Below, one piece after another: positions 59,786 to 64,000 of a DNA stretch of 64,000 nt; the first letter of the stretch is position 1; each line of letters opens with the position of its first letter. The notes under the pieces are model-generated. The model made no database searches. It had not been told where the DNA came from and worked only from the letters and a program-made list of their open reading frames with translations. The position numbers and the translations under genes were made by a program. The stretch is from NCBI RefSeq assembly GCF_003259315.1, contig NZ_QLLT01000027.1, positions 1-64,000 of the forward strand. Reading direction: 5' to 3'. The DNA is from Kitasatospora sp. SolWspMP-SS2h. Lineage in GTDB: Bacteria; Actinomycetota; Actinomycetes; Streptomycetales; Streptomycetaceae.

Positions 59786-59989
59786 TCAGGTCAGGGCCGG
59801 CTCGCGCTGGTCCAGGTCGATGCTGCTGAGCAGCGAGTGCTCGTCGGCGACGGCGGACAGCGCGTCGTTCTCGGCCTGGAGCTTGACCAGCTCGTTCTCC
59901 AGGTCCTGGACGCGCTGCTGCAGCCGTCGCATCTCGGAGAGCATTCGCGGGTCGGGGCCGCCGACGTACCCGAGAAGCGCCTTTGCCAT
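59786..59989 (-). CDS. Small coiled-coil protein upstream of smc
   Basis: 67 residues from ATG 59989 (GGAGG 10 bases upstream). After a short Gly/Pro head (ALLGYVGGPDPRML) the sequence is a heptad coiled coil (about 18-48, RRLQQRVQDLENELVKLQAE). It ends in SSIDLDQREPALT. I recall a similar small protein in this position in related genomes, but not its function. By position and coiled coil it could bind or regulate a larger coiled-coil protein, but that is only a guess. It has its own terminator. Confidence 0.75.
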   Translation of the reverse strand: MAKALLGYVGGPDPRMLSEMRRLQQRVQDLENELVKLQAENDALSAVADEHSLLSSIDLDQREPALT

Positions 59990-60330
59990 GATGTGTGGTC
60001 CTCCACGCTGAGTGACCGAACCGTGTACGGTAGGTCTTGGGGGAAGGGATACGCACGCGCCTGCGCGCCGGACGTGCTGGCTGGGCACTACGAGGGCATC
60101 CGCTGGTGAGTGGCACACTCACAGGCGAGGCCCCGCCGGTTAAACGCAAACCTGTGCGCGGGTTTCCAGCGTCTCACCAAAGACCGTACGGGTCAACACG
60201 ATCACCGCACGCTACCGCGCCCCTGTCACCTGCATGGCGGGAACCTCACACCATCGGCCGGGCTAGTGGATCACTACGTCTGCGGAGTCAACCACGAGTC
60301 CGCCCCGAAGGCAACCCCGTGACACCGGCA
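59990..60330. promoter_or_regulatory. AT-richer gene-free interval upstream of the coiled-coil gene
   Basis: 341 bp, clearly lower in GC than its surroundings (for example 60119-60310, with AAACGCAAACC and GGGTCAACACGATC). It contains a small GTGAGTG/CACTCAC hairpin at about 60108-60124. No reading frame is supported. It should hold the promoter of the small coiled-coil gene. A small RNA or untranslated leader is possible; nothing I can identify. Confidence 0.4.
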
Positions 60331-60360
60331 GTTGCCGGGGGCTCTCCTCCCGCCGGCAAC
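60331..60360 (-). terminator. Acylphosphatase terminator
   Basis: GTTGCCGG (60331-60338) pairs with CCGGCAAC (60353-60360) around a 14-nt loop that can extend with GG/CC pairs. It lies just beyond the acylphosphatase stop. Confidence 0.5.
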
Positions 60361-60370
60361 CGCGGTGTGC

Positions 60371-60676
60371 TCATCGGATCGCGAAGCCCCGGTACCCGTC
60401 GCCCACGGCGGTCCAGATCTCGGTGACCCCACTGACCTGACCAGGCGTTCCGGGCCCGCGCAGCGCGGCGAGCAGCCGCTCGCAGTCGGCGCGCGACCCC
60501 TCGGCGACCACCTGGACGCGGCCGTCCCCGAGGTTGCTCGTGTAGCCCGTCAGCCCGATCTCCAGGGCCCTGGCCCTGGTCCACCAGCGGAACCCCACCT
60601 GCTGGACGCGCCCGCGCACCCAGATGGTGGCCCGGACGGATCGGCGGCTGTCGTGACCTTGCATGTGTCCGACCAT
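60371..60676 (-). CDS. Acylphosphatase
   Basis: 101 residues (97 from Met at 60664). Hydrolyses acyl-phosphates such as carbamoyl-phosphate. The active-site loop VRGRVQQVGFRWWTRARA holds the phosphate-binding Arg, and the conserved Asn is in TGYTSNLGDGRVQVVAEG. Family size is about 90-100. No strong Shine-Dalgarno is seen; either Met could start. Upstream of the small coiled-coil gene on the same strand, in the mutM-acyP-smc neighbourhood. Confidence 0.93.
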   Translation of the reverse strand: MVGHMQGHDSRRSVRATIWVRGRVQQVGFRWWTRARALEIGLTGYTSNLGDGRVQVVAEGSRADCERLLAALRGPGTPGQVSGVTEIWTAVGDGYRGFAIR

Positions 60677-60800
60677 AGTCGGGCACTCCGGGGGCGCTCG
60701 GAACGGGCTTCACGCCCCTTCCACCGACCCTCCCCACCCCTGCGGCGGCCCTCGCTCCACCGACACAGCCGGCACAGCACCGTCGGCCATCCCCCGGAAC

Positions 60801-60848
60801 GCGGACGGCCCCCGCTCCGTCCGAGGACGGGAGCCGGGGGCCGTTCGC
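60801..60848 (-). terminator. Hairpin terminator of the Gly-rich membrane protein gene
   Basis: GCGGACGGCCCCCGCTCC (60801-60818) pairs with 60830-60848 with one bulge, 19 bases past the stop of the gene ending at 60868. Confidence 0.7.
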
Positions 60849-60867
60849 GGTGCCGGGGCGGCCGGGG

Positions 60868-62262
60868 TCAGTCGCCGAAGCTCCCGAAGTCGCCGCCGCC
60901 GAAGTCCCCGCCGCCGTCGAAGCCGCCACCCCCGTCGAAGCCGCCGCCGTCGCCGAAGTCGTTGCCGAAGTCGGAGGGGTCGAAGTCGGCGCCCGAGTAC
61001 TCACCGGCGTCCGCGCCGCCGTTGTCGTCGTACCCGCCGCCGTAGCCGCCGCCGTCGCCGTGGCCGCCCGCGTAGGCGTAGCCCGGGGTGGAGAGCGCCG
61101 AGCCGAGCATGGTGCCGACCAGCAGGCCGGGCAGCATGCCGCCGCCGAAGTAGCCGCCCGCCCACGGGCTGTAGGCGGGGCCGGCGTTCCAGTACGGCTG
61201 GTGGCCGTGCTCGGTCTCCACGGTGCGCACCGCCGGGTCCTGACCGTGCGAGATCCGGGCCGCGTCGTCGGCGCAGGCCGGGACGGAGCGCGGGGCGCCG
61301 CCCTCCGGGGCCCAGGTCACGTCGGTGGTGGACGGGCCGTGCCGCGGGTCGAAGAAGCACGGGACGCGGCGCTCGGGCAGCGGGCGGCCCTCGCGGCGGG
61401 CGGCCAGGGTGGCCAGCGCGAACCGGCCCTGCTCCAGCGCCTCGGTCACCGGGCGGACGTCCTCGGGCCCCTTCGCCTCGTCCATGGTCCGCTTGGCCAG
61501 GTCGTAGGAGTCCAGCGCGCTGGTGTAGTCGGCGCGCTGGGCGTCGTCCGCGCCGGGCGCGCCGGGGCTGAAGTCGAGCCGGTCGAGCTCCTCGCCGAAC
61601 GCGGTGATGTCCTCGTCCACCACGGTGCGCAGCTGGGCGAGTTCGGCCCGGGCCCGCTCCTCCTTGCGCTTCCTGGCGCGGCGGAACAGCAGGAGGACGC
61701 CGACGCCGAGCAGCACGATCAGCAGGACCGGGATCAGGACCCAGGCGATCGAGGTGCTGTGCTGCGGGCCCTCGCCCTTGGTCTGCTTGGCCGCCCCGTC
61801 GACGAACTCGGTCAGGGTGGCGTCGATGTCCTTGGGGTTCGAGCGGAACGCGGCACCCGCGATCCGGTCGGTCGCGGCCTTGCTCAGCGCCTTGGCGTCG
61901 GAGTTGGCCTGGAACTGGTCGCCGCGCCAGATGCCGTAGACGCCGACGATGCCGACCTTGGTGCGGAGGTCGCCGAACAGGTTCTTCGTCGGGTAGGCGT
62001 CGCTGGCCGGCAGCACCGCGATGAAGATCGGCTTGTCCGCGTCCTTCAGCTTCTTCGCCAGCCGGTCCGCCTGGTCTGCGGAGAACCGGCTGCTCATCGA
62101 CGGGTCGACGTAGACCTGGACCTTCTTCATGGAGTCGGCCGCGTCGTTCAGGCCGGACGCCGAGGCGGGCGCGGACAGCCCGAGCACCATCAGCAGGCCG
62201 AGCAGCGCCGCCAGGGCGGCGGCGGGCCCGGTGGCGCGGGAGCGGCGGAGCACAGTTCTCAT
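60868..62262 (-). CDS. Secreted/membrane protein with Gly-Asp-rich C-terminus
   Basis: 464 residues from ATG 62262. Signal peptide at about 1-36 (AAALAALLGLLMVLGLSAPA followed by SASG). An extracytoplasmic domain of about 130 residues (VQVYVDPSMSSRFSADQADR, IFIAVLPASDAYPT, RTKVGIVGVYGIWRG) loosely resembles a TPM fold. One membrane helix follows (about 192-210, VLIPVLLIVLLGVGVLLLF), then a charged cytosolic part with two Cys-containing strands (VPCFFDPRHGPS, VPACADDAARIS). The last 60 residues are Gly/Asp/Phe repeats (GGGFDGGGGFDGGG). Function unknown; the tail suggests self-association or condensate-like behaviour. Confidence 0.75.
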   Translation of the reverse strand: MRTVLRRSRATGPAAALAALLGLLMVLGLSAPASASGLNDAADSMKKVQVYVDPSMSSRFSADQADRLAKKLKDADKPIFIAVLPASDAYPTKNLFGDLRTKVGIVGVYGIWRGDQFQANSDAKALSKAATDRIAGAAFRSNPKDIDATLTEFVDGAAKQTKGEGPQHSTSIAWVLIPVLLIVLLGVGVLLLFRRARKRKEERARAELAQLRTVVDEDITAFGEELDRLDFSPGAPGADDAQRADYTSALDSYDLAKRTMDEAKGPEDVRPVTEALEQGRFALATLAARREGRPLPERRVPCFFDPRHGPSTTDVTWAPEGGAPRSVPACADDAARISHGQDPAVRTVETEHGHQPYWNAGPAYSPWAGGYFGGGMLPGLLVGTMLGSALSTPGYAYAGGHGDGGGYGGGYDDNGGADAGEYSGADFDPSDFGNDFGDGGGFDGGGGFDGGGDFGGGDFGSFGD

Positions 62263-62468
62263 GCTCCAGACCGTACCGGTCCGGCGGTCGGGACCACGCC
62301 CTCCCCCGGTACTGTTCCCACCCTGAGACCGGCCCCTACTCCAGGGGGAGAAGGGCGCTCCGAACCCCCGCCGACCGGCCGGAGTCGGGGCCGCGCGGCC
62401 CGCGCGGGGCGTTCGAGCGGGCATAGTGGAGACGATCTTCCCGCACCATCCCCGACAGGAGCCCCCTG

Positions 62469-63386
62469 GTGATCCTCGGCCTCGTCACCGCCGTCGCGGC
62501 GTCCGCCTGCTACGGCACCGGGTCGGTGCTGCAGGCCCTCGGCGCCCGCCGCTCGGCCCGGCAGGAGGCGGCGGCGGCCGGCGCCGTCACCGGGCACGGC
62601 GGGCCGAGCCTGTCCTCGACCGCGAAGGCCGCCGTCACCTGGGAGTTCATCCTCGGCACGGTGCTGGACTTCGTCGGCTTCGGCCTGGGCGCGCTGGCCG
62701 CCCGGCTGCTGCCGCTGTTCCTGTCGCAGACCGTCATCAGCGCCAACCTGGTGATCACCGCGGTGCTCTCGGTCCGGCTGCTGGGCCTGCGGCTGCGCCG
62801 GGCGGAGTGGCTGTCGATCGGCGTCCTGTGCGGCGCGCTGGTGCTGCTCGCGGTGGCCGCCGGGCCGGAGGGCGGGCACGAGGCGGCCCGGGCCTTCCAC
62901 TGGGCGCTGCTGATCGGCTCCGCGGTGCTGATCGCGGGCGGCTCGCTGGTCGTGCGCCGGCTCGGATCCGGCGGGGCGGTCGTCGCGGGCCTGCTCTCCG
63001 GCCTGGGCTTCGGCGCGCTGGGCATCGGCGTGCGCGTCCTGGACGGCGTGCAGCCCTTCGCGCTCGGCGCGCTGCTCGCCGACCCGGCCCTGTACGCCGT
63101 CCTGGTGGGCGGCCTGGGCGGGATGTACCTGCACACCGTCGCCCTGCAAGTCGGCTCGGTGAACGGCGCGACCGCCGCCCTGGTGGTCGGCGAGACGGTG
63201 GTCCCCGGCGCGGTGGGCGTGCTCTGGCTCGGCGACTCCTCGCGGGCCGGGCTGGGCTGGCTGGCCGTCCTCGGCTTCCTCCTCGCCGTGGTCAGCGCCG
63301 TCGGCGTGGCCTGCTTCGGCGAGGAGGGCGGCGCCCTGCAGGCGGCCGCGGAGGAGGAGAAGGCCCCCGCCGGGAGGGCGGACTGA
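62469..63386 (+). CDS. DMT-superfamily (EamA-like) membrane transporter
   Basis: 305 residues from GTG 62469 (CAGGAG upstream). About nine to ten hydrophobic segments, arranged as two similar halves with a hydrophilic loop around 30-50 and a charged C-terminus. The first segment (ILGLVTAVAASACYGTGSVL) and the pattern LVITAVLSVRLLGLRLRRAE followed by WLSIGVLCGALVLLAVA match the small-molecule exporter EamA/DMT type. Plus strand, divergent from the Gly-rich membrane protein and convergent with mutM. Substrate unknown. Confidence 0.78.
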   Translation: MILGLVTAVAASACYGTGSVLQALGARRSARQEAAAAGAVTGHGGPSLSSTAKAAVTWEFILGTVLDFVGFGLGALAARLLPLFLSQTVISANLVITAVLSVRLLGLRLRRAEWLSIGVLCGALVLLAVAAGPEGGHEAARAFHWALLIGSAVLIAGGSLVVRRLGSGGAVVAGLLSGLGFGALGIGVRVLDGVQPFALGALLADPALYAVLVGGLGGMYLHTVALQVGSVNGATAALVVGETVVPGAVGVLWLGDSSRAGLGWLAVLGFLLAVVSAVGVACFGEEGGALQAAAEEEKAPAGRAD

Positions 63387-63425
63387 GCCGGGCGGTCCGT
63401 CCGAGCCGGGGCCGCGGCCCGGCGG

Positions 63426-64000
63426 TCAGCGGCGGGGCGGGCGCTGGCAGGCGGGGCAGGAGTAGCTGGAGCGGTTCATCCAGGCGTCCCGGCGCATCGC
63501 CGTGCCGCAGCGGCGGCAGGGCCGGCCCTCGCGGCCGTAGGCGTCGAGGTCCCGGGAGAAGTAGCCGCTCTCGCCGTTGACGTTGACGTACATCGAGTCG
63601 AAGCTCGTCCCGCCGACGGCCAGCGCGGACGTCATCACGTCCCGGGCGTGGCCGAGCAGTTCCAGGGCGGCGGGGCGGGTCAGCGTGCCGGTGGGGCGGT
63701 CGTAGTGCAGGCGGCTGCGCCACAGCGCCTCGTCGGCGTAGATGTTGCCGACGCCGCTGACCAGGGTCTGGTCGAGCAGGGCGCGCTTGACGGTGGTGCG
63801 CTTGGCCCGCAGGGCGGCGGCGAAGGCGGCGTCGTCGAAGCGCGGGTCGAGCGGGTCGCGGGCGATGTGGGCGAGCGAGACGGGGGTGGCCTCGGGGTCG
63901 CCGGCCTCGGCCTCCTCGACGGCCAGGCCGCCGAAGGTGCGCTGGTCGACGAAGCGCAGCTCGGTGCCGCCGTCGGCGAACCTGAGCCGGGCCCGCAGGT
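63426..64000 (-). CDS. mutM: Formamidopyrimidine-DNA glycosylase, 3' portion (window edge)
   Basis: Runs off the right edge; only the C-terminal about 191 codons are seen, so start and N-terminal Pro are missing. The helix-two-turn-helix segment with GVGNIYADEALWRS is present, followed by a long helix with RPAALELLGHARDVMTSALA. The end is the zinc finger C-x2-C...C-x2-C (CRRCG and CPAC) with SRDLDAYGREGRPC. Fpg removes oxidised purines such as 8-oxoguanine. Convergent with the DMT-transporter gene. Confidence refers to the family; completeness cannot be judged. Confidence 0.9.
   Translation of the reverse strand, partial: LRARLRFADGGTELRFVDQRTFGGLAVEEAEAGDPEATPVSLAHIARDPLDPRFDDAAFAAALRAKRTTVKRALLDQTLVSGVGNIYADEALWRSRLHYDRPTGTLTRPAALELLGHARDVMTSALAVGGTSFDSMYVNVNGESGYFSRDLDAYGREGRPCRRCGTAMRRDAWMNRSSYSCPACQRPPRR

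Overview
The window reads as chromosomal core DNA of a high-GC, mycelial actinobacterium of the Streptomyces/Kitasatospora type. Almost every gene has a strong G/C bias at codon third positions and many use GTG starts. Several diagnostic loci are present: whiG, nsdA, four tandem type I signal peptidases (sipWXYZ), amtB-glnK-glnD, a PucR/GABA-aldehyde locus and an EspC/WXG100-like cassette. Gene order from about 16.4 kb to the right edge agrees with the rlmN to mutM core region I remember from Streptomyces coelicolor, in the same relative order. Genus and species cannot be fixed from the sequence alone.

Layout. (1) 0.3-3.4 kb: methylmalonate-semialdehyde dehydrogenase (mmsA, TTG start) and two poorly characterised proteins. 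(2) 3.5-14.2 kb: an amine/GABA catabolic island with two gamma-aminobutyraldehyde-type dehydrogenases, two class III aminotransferases, a PucR regulator and an Lrp/AsnC regulator; a translationally coupled three-gene WXG100/EspC-like cassette sits inside it. Three promoter regions of the island carry TGTC...GACA-type palindromes. (3) 14.5-16.3 kb: an ABC-ATPase with degenerate catalytic motifs and an FtsX-like membrane protein. (4) 16.4-22.6 kb, minus strand: rlmN, a small membrane protein, cdsA, frr, pyrH, tsf, rpsB. (5) 23.1-31.5 kb: an M23 peptidase, a TetR regulator, whiG with a very long low-complexity N-terminal extension, dprA, a ComM-type ATPase, a YraN protein and a DUF2469-type protein. 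(6) 31.5-39.0 kb: a Nudix hydrolase, sipZ, sipY, sipX, sipW, rplS, trmD, rimM, khpA, rpsP. (7) 39.4-45.5 kb: an SprT-like protein, proS, a SAM-methyltransferase-like protein, ftsH and a GNAT acetyltransferase. (8) 45.6-53.2 kb: ffh, glnD, glnK, amtB with a predicted GlnR operator, and nsdA. (9) 53.7-64 kb: a Prim-Pol-like protein, ftsY, smc, a small coiled-coil protein, acylphosphatase, a Gly-rich membrane protein, a DMT-type transporter and the 3' part of mutM, cut by the window edge.

How the genes work together. Most of the window is housekeeping: ribosome biogenesis and translation (rpsB, tsf, frr, rplS, rpsP, rimM, trmD, rlmN, proS), co-translational targeting and export (ffh, ftsY, four signal peptidases, ftsH) and chromosome maintenance (smc, mutM, dprA). 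The nitrogen module (amtB-glnK-glnD) and the amine-degradation island both feed ammonium/glutamate metabolism. whiG and nsdA tie the region to sporulation. Gene ends are marked by very clean GC-rich hairpins, up to a 25-bp perfect stem.

The most unusual material is the WXG/EspC/PH-like cassette inside the amine locus, the WhiG extension, a two-flavour 13-bp minisatellite behind ftsH, a 39-bp tandem duplication that repeats the stop codon of an aldehyde dehydrogenase, the motif-degenerate ABC ATPase and an HExxH/zinc-ribbon protein next to rpsP. I saw no tRNA, rRNA, CRISPR array, insertion sequence or prophage.
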